DNA of 64,000 nucleotides from Macrococcus brunensis (GTDB taxonomy: Bacteria > Bacillota > Bacilli > Staphylococcales > Staphylococcaceae). The DNA lies in assembly GCF_004359615.1 (NCBI RefSeq), contig NZ_SCWA01000005.1:1-64000 (forward strand), in the 5' to 3' direction. Within the stretch, counting starts at the first letter, position 1. Every line of letters starts with the position of its first letter. The position numbers were made by a program, and so were the translations under genes. The notes under the pieces are model-generated. The model made no database searches. It saw only the letters and a program-made list of their open reading frames with translations, and was not told the DNA's origin. Shown here in pieces: positions 10,401-18,683 of the stretch.

Positions 10401-11443
10401 ATGGTGTTGTTTATCAGGCTGGAAGAGTTTTATATCCGAAAACAGATTTTTTTGATTTTAACTTTAAGCGTGAAAAAGTCATTGAAAAATGGAAAGCGAT
10501 GGGTGAAGATTTAAATAAAAATAGAAAAGCAACTGAGTTCTTTTTCTTTAGAGCATTAGAACAATATGAATTATCACCAGGAGAACTTTTAATTTCAAAA
10601 ATTAAGTTGGATATTGATTGCTTCAAGTTTAACTACGTCAGGAAAACAGGCGGTCAGGAAAGTGCCTTTTATAAACAGACAGCATTTTCTCCGAAAGTAG
10701 ATTCCGCTAAATATCAATCAGACAAAAATCAATTTATTCTTTATAAAGAAGTGAAGGTACTTAAGTCGCACGCTATATTTTATAAGGAAAAAAATGACAA
10801 AGGGAAAATTAAAGAAAAATATAGTATTATTGATGAATTTGTCATTGAAAGTTATCAAAATAAAAACTTATCACGACATGATTTAGCATTATACTTAGCT
10901 AAAAGAGATTCTAAATATAACATTGTAACAGCAAAGTATTTATTTGAAGTCAATAAAGGGGATTTAATTTACTTAAATGAACATCCAAGTTATTTTGTAT
11001 CAAGTGGGGAAGTTATTAATGGCAAACAATTCGAGTTATCACTTAATGAACAACTTCAACTTAAAAACTCATTAAGTGATTATTCTAAATTAAAAGCTGA
11101 AGAAATGAATATGATTTACAAAAATATAGCTGAAAAAATGATAATAGCTTATCCGCATCTTCTGCCTAAAAAGAATAAAGAGCAGAAGATAGAGAAAATA
11201 TTGGGTTATTTTGAATCGACTGAAATGACATTAAATGATTATCAAAAATGTATGAAGGAAATCTTTAAAGTAACTGGGGCAAATGCAGGAAGGTCTGATT
11301 ATTTAGGTGGTAGAATAAACGGTTTAACAGATAAGACATTCTTCGGTAAGGAGCAAAACGCGAAAATTCAATATCAATCTATTACAGGTCTTAAATCCAC
11401 AAAACCTAAGTCCCTTTTTAAATTAGCGGAGTCAATGAAATGA
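7418..11443 (+). CDS. cas9: CRISPR-associated endonuclease Cas9 (type II-A)
   Basis: This 1341-residue RNA-guided DNA nuclease carries every catalytic site: RuvC-I SLDIGVASVGYS (D13), an Arg-rich bridge helix RLQRGARRRYNRRIKRL, RuvC-II IIIEFATED (E766), HNH YEIDHIYPQ (D853, H854) and RuvC-III HHAVDAY (H987, H988, D991). Spacing is close to S. pyogenes Cas9 (1368 residues). A C-terminal PAM-interacting region follows. The start is ATG 7418, 8 bases after AAAGGAG; a GTG at 7409 overlaps that site. The gene is visibly AT-richer than its chromosomal neighbours. Its stop overlaps the cas1 start (ATGA). The promoter should lie in the AT-rich stretch 7305-7400. PAM preference cannot be read from the sequence. 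Confidence 0.98.
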   Translation: MKKGNSSYILSLDIGVASVGYSAMDKEFNILKYHGKNAIGVLTFEAANTAMEKRLQRGARRRYNRRIKRLGLLQEIMAPLVKNPDFYKYEQISLWKNSNQDFQGESLTEVLNYLNINTKEYPTIYHLQHALLNEKKKFAPELIHIALYHLVKYRGHFLFDQLDLSQRTGNEGVNDLRDLIESFEILNELNLKIDDSELQKVYNILKQDDLTRNDRSKQLNKLHKPLTEVFKMLLGMKFKEFDLFVGMDNYQELKEEKKSYTLSDDYAASLSEQLIQEQRDFIELGNKVYMSLILEQILKNATCISESKVNDYNRFKEELTNVKDMIYKKDKTRELFTDIFVSSKKALKKYKELPNDENYKKLCLFDRYLEHPKTKYDELKKELKKHIDDAHPYGQLLEEDKLLRVLNTVDNSSIPMQNNLYEAERILKNQQEYYKEITDEMIDKVLSLIKFRIPYYVGPLVKQPDNQKFGWMVRKNNERITPWNFDKVVNRSASAEKFIRKMTNKCTYLINEDVLPKNSLMYQEMEVLNELNGIQIRPENAVKHKKYRLDPRIKKYIFNEIFKKNKTVTHKTLFDKMKKTEHRLYFHSLDEKLNVFGTQDEGRFTSKLSTYQDMNKIIGNVEENYKMIEELVLWITIFEDKKILAEKIEKSYPELTKKQVDALKKLNYSGWGRISGKLLTTDYKGHSVIDLLRRTDQNFMEILTNKDYGFKDFIADENQTEHQQVSYSDVTALATSPALKKGIWNTLEIVRELVSIFGEPSEIIIEFATEDGEKGKRQKSRKQIWEDTIKNNGLNSIDEYKNVIEEATETDFNFKEDKLWLYLSQNGKCMYTGQRLDIHKLMADKGNHLYEIDHIYPQRLLKDDSINNKVLVLKTANQHKSGDALPLEKMNKNIKSSMISYWKKLNDNGLISSSKLSKLMKPTLTELDKEGFIQRQLVETRQISAHVRDFLKEEYPDTKVIPMKARFVSDFRKKFEIPKIRELNDSHHAVDAYLNGVVYQAGRVLYPKTDFFDFNFKREKVIEKWKAMGEDLNKNRKATEFFFFRALEQYELSPGELLISKIKLDIDCFKFNYVRKTGGQESAFYKQTAFSPKVDSAKYQSDKNQFILYKEVKVLKSHAIFYKEKNDKGKIKEKYSIIDEFVIESYQNKNLSRHDLALYLAKRDSKYNIVTAKYLFEVNKGDLIYLNEHPSYFVSSGEVINGKQFELSLNEQLQLKNSLSDYSKLKAEEMNMIYKNIAEKMIIAYPHLLPKKNKEQKIEKILGYFESTEMTLNDYQKCMKEIFKVTGANAGRSDYLGGRINGLTDKTFFGKEQNAKIQYQSITGLKSTKPKSLFKLAESMK

Positions 11444-12315
11444 GTTTTCGTACAGTAGTAATCACTAAGGAGTCGAAGCTATCATTGCGTATGAATCACC
11501 TTGTTGTAAAATCAGATTCTATAGTACAAGTCCCTATTGGAGAAATTTCATGTCTAATTATTGAAAACCCGAACATTACGATTACCGGACATTTGATGAA
11601 TGCTCTTACTGAAAATAAAATAATGACAATAGTTTGTGGTAGAAATCATCTACCACAGACTTTTCTTCATGCGGTATACGGTCATCACCGTCAATCCAGA
11701 CTGATTGAACAACAAATAGGCTGGCAGGAAAACTATAAAAAGAGACTATGGCAGCTAATCATTCAAAAGAAAATTAGCCATCAAAAACAATTGTTAAAGC
11801 ACTATTACCGACAGCTTGATTTAACAATGTTTGATAGTTATATTGCTGACACACAGCTGGATGACCTTACAAACAGGGAAGGACATGCAGCCAAAGTATA
11901 TTTCAATCTCTTTTTTAGTGATGAAATCACACGTGATACTGAACATGCTAAAAATGCTGCACTAGATTATGGTTATCAAATCCTACTGGCTGTATTTGTA
12001 AGAACAATTGTCAGCAAAGGATACTTGAGTGAAATAGGAATCAAACATAGAAATGAGTTTAATCTTTACAATCTTGCTTCTGATTTAATGGAAGTTATGC
12101 GACCTATTATTGATCATAAAGTATTAAAAACAATTCATGACCAGTTTGAAAAAGATGAGAAACGAGAAATTGCAGATGTGCTAAATCAAAAAATAGTCAT
12201 AAATAATAAGATGTATTATTTAGTCAATGCCATTGAAATTTATGTTGATAGCGTATTTAAATATTTATCAACTGGGAATGAGAAATACATTAAATTTCCG
12301 AGTTGGAAGTATTAA
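11440..12315 (+). CDS. cas1: CRISPR adaptation endonuclease Cas1
   Basis: The 291-residue integrase subunit of the Cas1-Cas2 spacer acquisition complex has the metal-binding residues E147 (NREGHAAKVYF), H203 (IKHRNEF) and E218 (DLMEVMRP) in the expected places. Length is typical for type II-A. It overlaps cas9 by ATGA and the cas2 ribosome site lies at its end, so cas9-cas1-cas2-csn2 form one operon. Confidence 0.97.
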   Translation: MSFRTVVITKESKLSLRMNHLVVKSDSIVQVPIGEISCLIIENPNITITGHLMNALTENKIMTIVCGRNHLPQTFLHAVYGHHRQSRLIEQQIGWQENYKKRLWQLIIQKKISHQKQLLKHYYRQLDLTMFDSYIADTQLDDLTNREGHAAKVYFNLFFSDEITRDTEHAKNAALDYGYQILLAVFVRTIVSKGYLSEIGIKHRNEFNLYNLASDLMEVMRPIIDHKVLKTIHDQFEKDEKREIADVLNQKIVINNKMYYLVNAIEIYVDSVFKYLSTGNEKYIKFPSWKY

Positions 12316-12326
12316 AGGGGATATTC

Positions 12327-12650
12327 ATGGAGGCGAAATATTTGAGACTTTTTGTAATGTTTGACTTACCGGTGGATACTTCACGGGAAAGACGCGCTTA
12401 TAGACAGTTTGTTAAATATTTGACCAATGAAGGATACGTTAGAATTCAGTATTCGATTTATAGTAAGTTGATTTTAAACAGAAGTACATTATTACATCAG
12501 ATGAATAAGCTGAAAAGAGAAGTGCCACTTAACGGAACAGTTCAGACCTTAACTGTGACAGAAAAGCAATTCAGTGACATGACTTATCTTGTTGGAGAAG
12601 CACCTCAAGGAATGATAGGACTTCGGACAGATCGGGTGATTGAACTATGA
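12327..12650 (+). CDS. cas2: CRISPR adaptation protein Cas2
   Basis: This 107-residue ferredoxin-fold subunit bridges two Cas1 dimers during spacer integration. It shows LFVMFDLPVDT near the N-terminus, then RRAYRQFVKYLTNEGYVRIQYSIY, as in type II-A Cas2. The start is ATG 12327 because AAAGGGG precedes it; an upstream TTG at 12303 would extend into cas1 without a ribosome site. Its stop overlaps the csn2 start. Confidence 0.96.
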   Translation: MEAKYLRLFVMFDLPVDTSRERRAYRQFVKYLTNEGYVRIQYSIYSKLILNRSTLLHQMNKLKREVPLNGTVQTLTVTEKQFSDMTYLVGEAPQGMIGLRTDRVIEL

Positions 12651-13492
12651 AAATTGCAAGCAATCTTTCAGCAGTTATAGATATTAATGAAAAGAAAATT
12701 AATACAATAGCTTTTGAGGATACGTATCAATGCAATGAGTTTATTCGTAACTTATTGAATTATCTTTGTTCCAAAGAAGACGGAGATGATTTATTCAGTG
12801 AACTTATCGATGAAGATATTTCCACCGTTAATGTAAAGTCCTTTCATAGTATTGTCATCAACTGCGGCACATTGGATTTGATATCTGAGAAGCAGATGAA
12901 AGATGCTTTATTAAAAAGAATCGAGAGTGACTGCAGGGGAAGAGAGGATATAGGACAAGTCTATGAAAAGATTGAACGTGAAATCGGGAGACTAGCTTCA
13001 TTGGTAAAAATCGATGATGAGCAGTATCAAATAGAGTTGGATGAAACACAATTGCAATTCAAACAATTTTTAAAATTATTTAAAATAGATGTCCATAATA
13101 ACTTTAGTAATTTAAGTGCAGTACAAGCTAGGAAAGTATGTATTGATTTAATGAAAGATAAGAAGAAAGAAAATATTTTATTCTTACTATTTCCTGAAGC
13201 GAATTTAGGTGTAAGAGATATGAAGAATTTTCTTAACATGGTTAGAAGCTATCAGATGACTACGATAATAGTGACAAATCATCCTTACTTTATGGTGGAA
13301 GCGGATAATCTAGCGATGAGCAAACGAAATATGACGCTATTTGACCTTAATGAAGTCAGAGAGGAATTTAAATTACTATTTCCTGAAGATGATGTCGATG
13401 AAAGAATTATAAAACAGATAGCTATTAATGAATTTATGCAAAGCCATCTTATTAAAGATGAAAGGTACATCAAATTTATTAATTCTTACTAA
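12647..13492 (+). CDS. csn2: Csn2-type adaptation protein (type II-A)
   Basis: The 281-residue protein sits fourth in the operon, where type II-A loci carry csn2, the ring-forming DNA-end-binding protein needed for spacer acquisition. Sequence features include a Csn2-like N-terminus, a charged helical middle (about 85-135) and a conserved stretch around TTIIVTNHPYFMVEADNLAMSKRNMTL, which I read as the Csn2 core. The length lies between the short (about 220) and long (about 350) Csn2 subfamilies. No Walker A motif is evident. The call rests mainly on position plus weak motif recognition. ATGA overlap with cas2 shows coupling. Confidence 0.85.
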   Translation: MKIASNLSAVIDINEKKINTIAFEDTYQCNEFIRNLLNYLCSKEDGDDLFSELIDEDISTVNVKSFHSIVINCGTLDLISEKQMKDALLKRIESDCRGREDIGQVYEKIEREIGRLASLVKIDDEQYQIELDETQLQFKQFLKLFKIDVHNNFSNLSAVQARKVCIDLMKDKKKENILFLLFPEANLGVRDMKNFLNMVRSYQMTTIIVTNHPYFMVEADNLAMSKRNMTLFDLNEVREEFKLLFPEDDVDERIIKQIAINEFMQSHLIKDERYIKFINSY

Positions 13493-13575
13493 TAATGTAT
13501 AATAGTAAATAACTATGAAACTACTTCACTATCATTATAAAGATTGTATTAAAGCTGATAAATTCATAATTTGAG
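13493..13575 (+). promoter_or_regulatory. CRISPR leader with array promoter and leader-anchoring site
   Basis: This 83-bp stretch between csn2 and the first repeat has a TATAAT at 13498-13503 that could drive pre-crRNA, though its -35 is weak. Directly before the repeat it ends in ATTTGAG (13569-13575), the leader-anchoring sequence known from type II-A loci such as Streptococcus thermophilus, where it directs Cas1-Cas2 integration without IHF. This fixes the acquisition end at the csn2 side. Confidence 0.8.
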
Positions 13576-15980
13576 GTTTTAGAACTATGATCTTTTAGAA
13601 TGAAGTGAAACAACCTGATTACGATGCACACGACGGAGACTGTTTTAGAACTATGATCTTTTAGAATGAAGTGAAACTATCTATCTGACGGGCATGTAAC
13701 TCGTCCGGTTTTAGAACTATGATCTTTTAGAATGAAGTGAAACATGAGGTGATGAATAAGATGCTTGAACTAAGTTTTAGAACTATGATCTTTTAGAATG
13801 AAGTGAAACCGAAAATCATGAAATTTGATGAAGATGTACGTTTTAGAACTATGATCTTTTAGAATGAAGTGAAACAAGTGATGTACTTTATATTGAGAGT
13901 GTTATGTTTTAGAACTATGATCTTTTAGAATGAAGTGAAACAACAGTAGTCGGTATCATCATCACTTATATGTTTTAGAACTATGATCTTTTAGAATGAA
14001 GTGAAACATCTCAATCGTGAAACATGTTAAAGATAAAGTTTTAGAACTATGATCTTTTAGAATGAAGTGAAACAAGGCCTTCTTAAAATGATAATCATAA
14101 TCAGTTTTAGAACTATGATCTTTTAGAATGAAGTGAAACATCGCTTTAACTTTGGCATCGTGTGACTCCGTTTTAGAACTATGATCTTTTAGAATGAAGT
14201 GAAACTAATGACAACAGCAGAGATGCGGAATTATGTTTTAGAACTATGATCTTTTAGAATGAAGTGAAACACCGGAATAAATTCAGTCACACCATTCGAC
14301 GTTTTAGAACTATGATCTTTTAGAATGAAGTGAAACTAAAGTCATCGTTGATCTGCAGAAAGAACTGTTTTAGAACTATGATCTTTTAGAATGAAGTGAA
14401 ACTTCGTACATTAACTCCATAACATACTTATCGTTTTAGAACTATGATCTTTTAGAATGAAGTGAAACATGGTGAAGCGCTTGCTGGCGGCTCAACTGGT
14501 TTTAGAACTATGATCTTTTAGAATGAAGTGAAACGCATATTTAAAGTTATAAGCATTCATAACGTTTTAGAACTATGATCTTTTAGAATGAAGTGAAACA
14601 TATAGGATATTGACTTGATGCCATCCACTGTTTTAGAACTATGATCTTTTAGAATGAAGTGAAACCCGATATTGATGAAGACGGCGATATTATAAGTTTT
14701 AGAACTATGATCTTTTAGAATGAAGTGAAACATTTGGTGAAGCAGTTATACCATTCAATCGTTTTAGAACTATGATCTTTTAGAATGAAGTGAAACGTTT
14801 GAAGTCATTGGTATCGTGAAACTTACGTTTTAGAACTATGATCTTTTAGAATGAAGTGAAACGATTGGATGCGTGCTAATGGCTACTTAATCGTTTTAGA
14901 ACTATGATCTTTTAGAATGAAGTGAAACTATGAAAAATGACAAACAATGAAATGACAAGTTTTAGAACTATGATCTTTTAGAATGAAGTGAAACATTGTT
15001 TTACTCATATCATAGTAGTAATGCGTTTTAGAACTATGATCTTTTAGAATGAAGTGAAACTGGAGTTATGTAAAAGGCATCTTAAATAACGTTTTAGAAC
15101 TATGATCTTTTAGAATGAAGTGAAACACATTTTTCACTGAAGAGACGAAAAAGATAGTTTTAGAACTATGATCTTTTAGAATGAAGTGAAACTGGTAGGA
15201 TGACGAATATTGTAGTGCTTACGTTTTAGAACTATGATCTTTTAGAATGAAGTGAAACAAGAACAGATGCGCACTGTGCAAGTGAAGCGTTTTAGAACTA
15301 TGATCTTTTAGAATGAAGTGAAACTCATTATGATTGACCGTCACAAATTGTGGTGTTTTAGAACTATGATCTTTTAGAATGAAGTGAAACCTCTTCCGTG
15401 AAATAGTAGAGTGAGTACTTGTTTTAGAACTATGATCTTTTAGAATGAAGTGAAACTGGTCAAGCTGAAGATGCTGCTAAAGATGCGTTTTAGAACTATG
15501 ATCTTTTAGAATGAAGTGAAACTGATGACTATATGAACGGTCATAAACGCTGTTTTAGAACTATGATCTTTTAGAATGAAGTGAAACGGAAGCAAGTTCA
15601 ACTATTACGCTTAGTGGGTTTTAGAACTATGATCTTTTAGAATGAAGTGAAACCCACTTCTTGAATACTGTCATTAACAATTGTTTTAGAACTATGATCT
15701 TTTAGAATGAAGTGAAACATCCTAATGCTTTCAGTGTATTAATCTCTTGTTTTAGAACTATGATCTTTTAGAATGAAGTGAAACTGGGGAAGCACTTCTC
15801 CGGTCAAAACAATTGTTTTAGAACTATGATCTTTTAGAATGAAGTGAAACGCTCAATTTGAAAAGCGCGGGGACAAGTGGGTTTTAGAACTATGATTTTT
15901 TAGAATGAAGTGAAACGATGGAATCCTCTAGGTCTCCGGTGTCCCGGTTTTAGAACTATGATCTTTTAGAATGAAGTAAC
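13576..15980 (+). CRISPR. Type II-A CRISPR array, 37 repeats and 36 spacers
   Basis: I counted 37 copies of a 36-bp repeat that begins GTTTTAGAACTATGATC and ends GAATGAAGTGAAAC. Spacers are 30 bp except five of 29 bp (the 10th, 15th, 18th, 30th and 32nd). Repeats 1-35 are identical by eye. Repeat 36 (15881-15916) has one C-to-T change at position 17, and repeat 37 (from 15947) has lost its 3' end, reading GAAGTAAC. Decay at the far end confirms that new spacers enter at the csn2 side. The repeat 5' end GTTTTAGA matches other type II-A repeats and pairs with the tracrRNA at 7183-7289. Confidence 0.99.
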
Positions 15981-16049
15981 AAATTTCTTGTTTAATATCG
16001 TTAATATTCTGATTTAAAAGAAGATTTTGTAATCATATAATATTCATGA

Positions 16050-16075
16050 GTCGCATTTTTTAGTGCGGCTTTTTT
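16050..16075 (+). terminator. Terminator downstream of the CRISPR array
   Basis: GTCGCA pairs with TGCGGC (one G-T pair) around a T-rich loop and is followed by six Ts. It lies 70 bp beyond the last repeat and would end pre-crRNA transcription. Confidence 0.75.
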
Positions 16076-16094
16076 GTGGTTCTACAACCTCCAT

Positions 16095-16124
16095 TTGACT
16101 TTTAACAACTTTTGGAATTATCAT
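16095..16124 (+). promoter_or_regulatory. Candidate promoter of the 16163 gene
   Basis: TTGACT (16095-16100), 18 bases, TATCAT (16119-16124). It lies 38 bp before the start codon and after the CRISPR terminator. Confidence 0.5.
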
Positions 16125-16162
16125 GTAATTAATGGTATTGAATACGAAATGAGGGTTGTGCG

Positions 16163-17122
16163 ATGAAACGTGTCTTATTGGGTCTATTAATATTATTTAT
16201 AGCACTTACTATTTTTCTGGATACACGGGATTATGTATTAGGCACTGATTTGAAAATCGAAGAGATACCTGATGTGTCTGGTGAATTTGAAGACTATACT
16301 ATGGCATATGATGCTATGGAAAGTTCGCTTGATGGAGTGGGAAATCTTGATTATACAGCTGCTTATTCGAAGCACCTCTATAAGTTATCGGATGGTCACT
16401 ACTATAGTCTAGAGATGCTTGATGCTAGCTGTAAGTCTGCCTACTATCTTTATACAGGGTTTATTGAAGTTAAGAATCCTTCTGTCAGCGAATTATCGTT
16501 TCCCGAGAATAAATTCAATCTCATTCAGGTTGGCGATAAGTTTCAGCAGAAATCCTGGGATTTAAAGAGTAAAGCAGGAGTTCATCATTTTAAAGTAGGT
16601 GAATTCAGTCAGAGTGACCGGATTGAAGACAGAGTTTCGATGAATGATAAAGGCACTGCAGGGTTGCTCGTCTCTACGATACCGAATAAAGATGTGATAG
16701 TGATTAATCAGGAGGGTCTCTGGCTTGATCGAGGTAATAATAAGGTCGGTATGGATGAGAAGATGAAATCTTTTCGTTCTGAAAGAGCTGCGCTTGCTGC
16801 TGTTAAAAAGGATGACTTCGGTCGTCTGGCAGGTGTGCTGAAGACAGGGGATATGAATTTCTATCTTTTCAGTCGTCAGATTGATATATTTCATGAGTAT
16901 ACAGTAGTGCCCGTTCGTCTGGATAAAGGACAAGTAAGTGCGGGTAAGTATGAACGCTTCACTTATAAAAAGGACAATGAGTTCGAAAGTGAATTTGAAG
17001 AGAAAGTGGATGATGTCGTCTATAACCTTCACTTTCAGCAAGGCGGTAAAATCACGCACTACCCGCATCATGTGAAGGATGGTACGATAGATATTGCGGT
17101 TGAAGTTAGGAGTGAACATTAG
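16163..17122 (+). CDS. Membrane-anchored hypothetical protein
   Basis: I do not recognise this 319-residue protein. Residues about 3-20 (LLGLLILFIALTIFL) form one hydrophobic segment that looks like an uncleaved signal anchor; the rest is soluble and should face outside. No catalytic motif or lipobox is seen. GAGGG precedes the ATG. The next gene, a DUF805 membrane protein, begins 2 bases after its stop, so they form a pair. It is the first gene after the CRISPR array, but it has its own promoter candidate and no visible link to CRISPR function. Confidence 0.7.
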   Translation: MKRVLLGLLILFIALTIFLDTRDYVLGTDLKIEEIPDVSGEFEDYTMAYDAMESSLDGVGNLDYTAAYSKHLYKLSDGHYYSLEMLDASCKSAYYLYTGFIEVKNPSVSELSFPENKFNLIQVGDKFQQKSWDLKSKAGVHHFKVGEFSQSDRIEDRVSMNDKGTAGLLVSTIPNKDVIVINQEGLWLDRGNNKVGMDEKMKSFRSERAALAAVKKDDFGRLAGVLKTGDMNFYLFSRQIDIFHEYTVVPVRLDKGQVSAGKYERFTYKKDNEFESEFEEKVDDVVYNLHFQQGGKITHYPHHVKDGTIDIAVEVRSEH

Positions 17123-17123
17123 C

Positions 17124-17609
17124 ATGACAATGAAAGAAGCAGTTATTGCATTCTGGATGAAAGGCTTTGATTTCTCAGGTCGTGCCAGAAGAAGTGAGGT
17201 CTGGCTGAACATTTTAGCGAATGTCATCATTGGCTTCCTGATAGGGATGCTGTCGCTGGTCATTGATGCGGTGACTGGCTGGCGTCTGCATATTGCTGAG
17301 CACTTCAGCTTTTTTATGGAGACGATTTTTCCGTCAGTTGTACTGATACCGGGCATGGCGCAGGCTAGTCGTCGTCTGCACGACATCAATCTTGATGGCC
17401 GGATTGCGATTGTTATTACAGTGGCAAGTGCTCTTATTGATTTTGCTGTTAAGCATAAATCATTTTTCCCGCTTAACTTTGAGAAGTCCGGCGTAATGAT
17501 CATATTCAGCGTTATATTAGGTATCGGCGGATTTTGTCTGTTCATTGTGAACTTTATTAAAGGTCATACAGGTGCTAATCAATACGGCCCTGACCCGAAG
17601 GTGATATAG
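17124..17609 (+). CDS. DUF805 family membrane protein
   Basis: This is a 161-residue inner-membrane protein with about four hydrophobic segments. The signature near the N-terminus, FDFSGRARRSEVW, is typical of DUF805. A second typical motif is PGMAQASRRLHDINLDG, and the C-terminus ends in FIKGHTGANQYGPDP. Function of the family is unknown. The start is ATG 17124, with AGGAGT 10 bases upstream; the frame stays open to a TTG at 17094 without a ribosome site. It is co-transcribed with the anchored protein before it. Confidence 0.88.
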   Translation: MTMKEAVIAFWMKGFDFSGRARRSEVWLNILANVIIGFLIGMLSLVIDAVTGWRLHIAEHFSFFMETIFPSVVLIPGMAQASRRLHDINLDGRIAIVITVASALIDFAVKHKSFFPLNFEKSGVMIIFSVILGIGGFCLFIVNFIKGHTGANQYGPDPKVI

Positions 17610-17612
17610 ATT

Positions 17613-17646
17613 AAAAGAAGGAGCTGATGGTCAGCCCCTTCTTTTA
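17613..17646 (+). terminator. Terminator after the DUF805 gene
   Basis: AAAAGAAGG pairs with CCTTCTTTT, with inner GCTGA/TCAGC pairing, directly after the stop codon. It is symmetric enough to act in both directions. The next 80 bp (17647-17726) hold nothing I can identify. Confidence 0.8.
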
Positions 17647-17726
17647 ATAGTCAATTCTAACGGTACTGACATCCGGTCTTCTTCCAACGCTTGTACGATA
17701 TAATCTTCAAATATAGTTTGCTCGCC

Positions 17727-17876
17727 TTACTTTTTAGTCTGATATCTGCTGTTGAAGTCGAACAGTATGGCGGTGATAAAGAAAATGAATAAGCCGAACA
17801 TGGTGTGCTGGTATAAGACGCCGACTATTAGACCGAGTATCATGGCAAAGACTAAATTTATCAGGAATTTATACAT
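17727..17876 (-). CDS. Small membrane protein, 49 residues
   Basis: This is a short minus-strand gene. The protein starts MYKFLINLVFAMILGLIVG, has two hydrophobic stretches (about 4-21 and 27-40) and a polar C-terminus ending YQTKK. GGGAGGA lies 6 bases upstream of the ATG at 17874-17876, an ideal ribosome site, which makes it real despite its size. I do not recognise a family. The longer frame on the opposite strand (17752-18006) has no ribosome site and looks like a shadow. Confidence 0.7.
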   Translation of the reverse strand: MYKFLINLVFAMILGLIVGVLYQHTMFGLFIFFITAILFDFNSRYQTKK

Positions 17877-18035
17877 AAGAATCCTCCCTCAAGATCAAAT
17901 ACGATTGGTATCACATTTCTGCTTTGATGAGATAAGTATAAGGAGTGAAAAAGAGCAGCAGGAAATACTGTCTGTTTCATGCTTTTACCGTCACTATAGC
18001 TTATAGTTAACAGAAATTGTATTTTTTACGGAATG

Positions 18036-18054
18036 TTTAAGGAAACTTTAAGGT
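18036..18054 (+). repeat. Left copy of a 19-bp inverted repeat, itself a TTTAAGG direct repeat
   Basis: TTTAAGGAAACTTTAAGGT. The reverse complement recurs at 18684-18702 with one mismatch. Each copy holds two TTTAAGG units with an 11-bp period, the geometry of an OmpR/PhoB-type response-regulator site. Confidence 0.6.
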
Positions 18055-18084
18055 AATGTCTTCTCCAGTTTTAACGACAACCGT

Positions 18085-18115
18085 AAAAAACAGCCTTTAT
18101 ATGAAGGCTGTTTTT
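18085..18115. terminator. Terminator at the end of the DASS transporter remnant
   Basis: CAGCCTT (18091-18097) pairs with AAGGCTG (18104-18110), flanked by A and T runs. It lies directly beyond the remnant's stop codon. Confidence 0.8.
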
Positions 18116-18640
18116 AGTAGATACCTATTATTTTGATCCATAATGAACCGAGACCGGCCCAGATGATGATATAGAAAATGGCGAGTAATGCGTTCATTTT
18201 CCACCAGTCACTCTGCTTAACGTAACCGGATGAGAACAGGATAGGGGCAGGCCCGCTGCTGTAATGTGTGGTTGATGCCATCAAGTTGCTGGAGAAGCCG
18301 CGTAAAAGTGCACTGAGTAGTGGCGGTGCACCTGCTGATATCGCAACAGCAAGTAGAGCGGCATACATAGCGCTGACATGTGCAGTTGAACTTGCGAACA
18401 GATAATGTGAATAGAAATAGAACAGGATGAGCAGTATCAAGACAACTGGCCAGATGAAATGGCCGAGGCTGCTTGAGATAGCTTTACTGAAGCCATATAG
18501 ATCCCAGAGCGAGTAAGTGAACCCATGGTGTTCAGTTCCTCTTCTGCCCAGAGACGTGCATTCGGCGTTTCCTTGATTTCAGGCGGATATATTTTATATA
18601 TGATATAAGGCACAAGTTCTGCGACTGGGCGTTTTTTCAT
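18114..18640 (-). pseudogene. Decayed DASS-family dicarboxylate transporter (2-oxoglutarate/malate translocator type)
   Basis: Two minus-strand fragments in different frames belong to one protein type. The upstream piece (18437-18640) has VPYIIYKIYPPEIKETPNA and AEEELNTMGSLTR, typical of the middle of bacterial 2-oxoglutarate/malate translocators. The downstream piece (from about 18114 to 18535, frame of WDLYGFSKAISSSLGHF) has FYFYSHYLFASSTAHVSAMY and the THYSSGPAPILFSSGYV C-terminal motif. Intact relatives have about 470 residues. Here the N-terminal half is missing, and about 90 residues plus the frame are lost between the two pieces. It cannot encode a working transporter. Family assignment is from recalled motifs. 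Confidence 0.8.
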
Positions 18641-18683
18641 TGAGGTATGATGCCTGAATTTCTGATGATTATATGTGACTTTA

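Noticed and set aside
17752-18006. 84-codon plus-strand frame
   Set aside because: No ribosome site, and it lies opposite a better supported 49-residue membrane protein on the minus strand.
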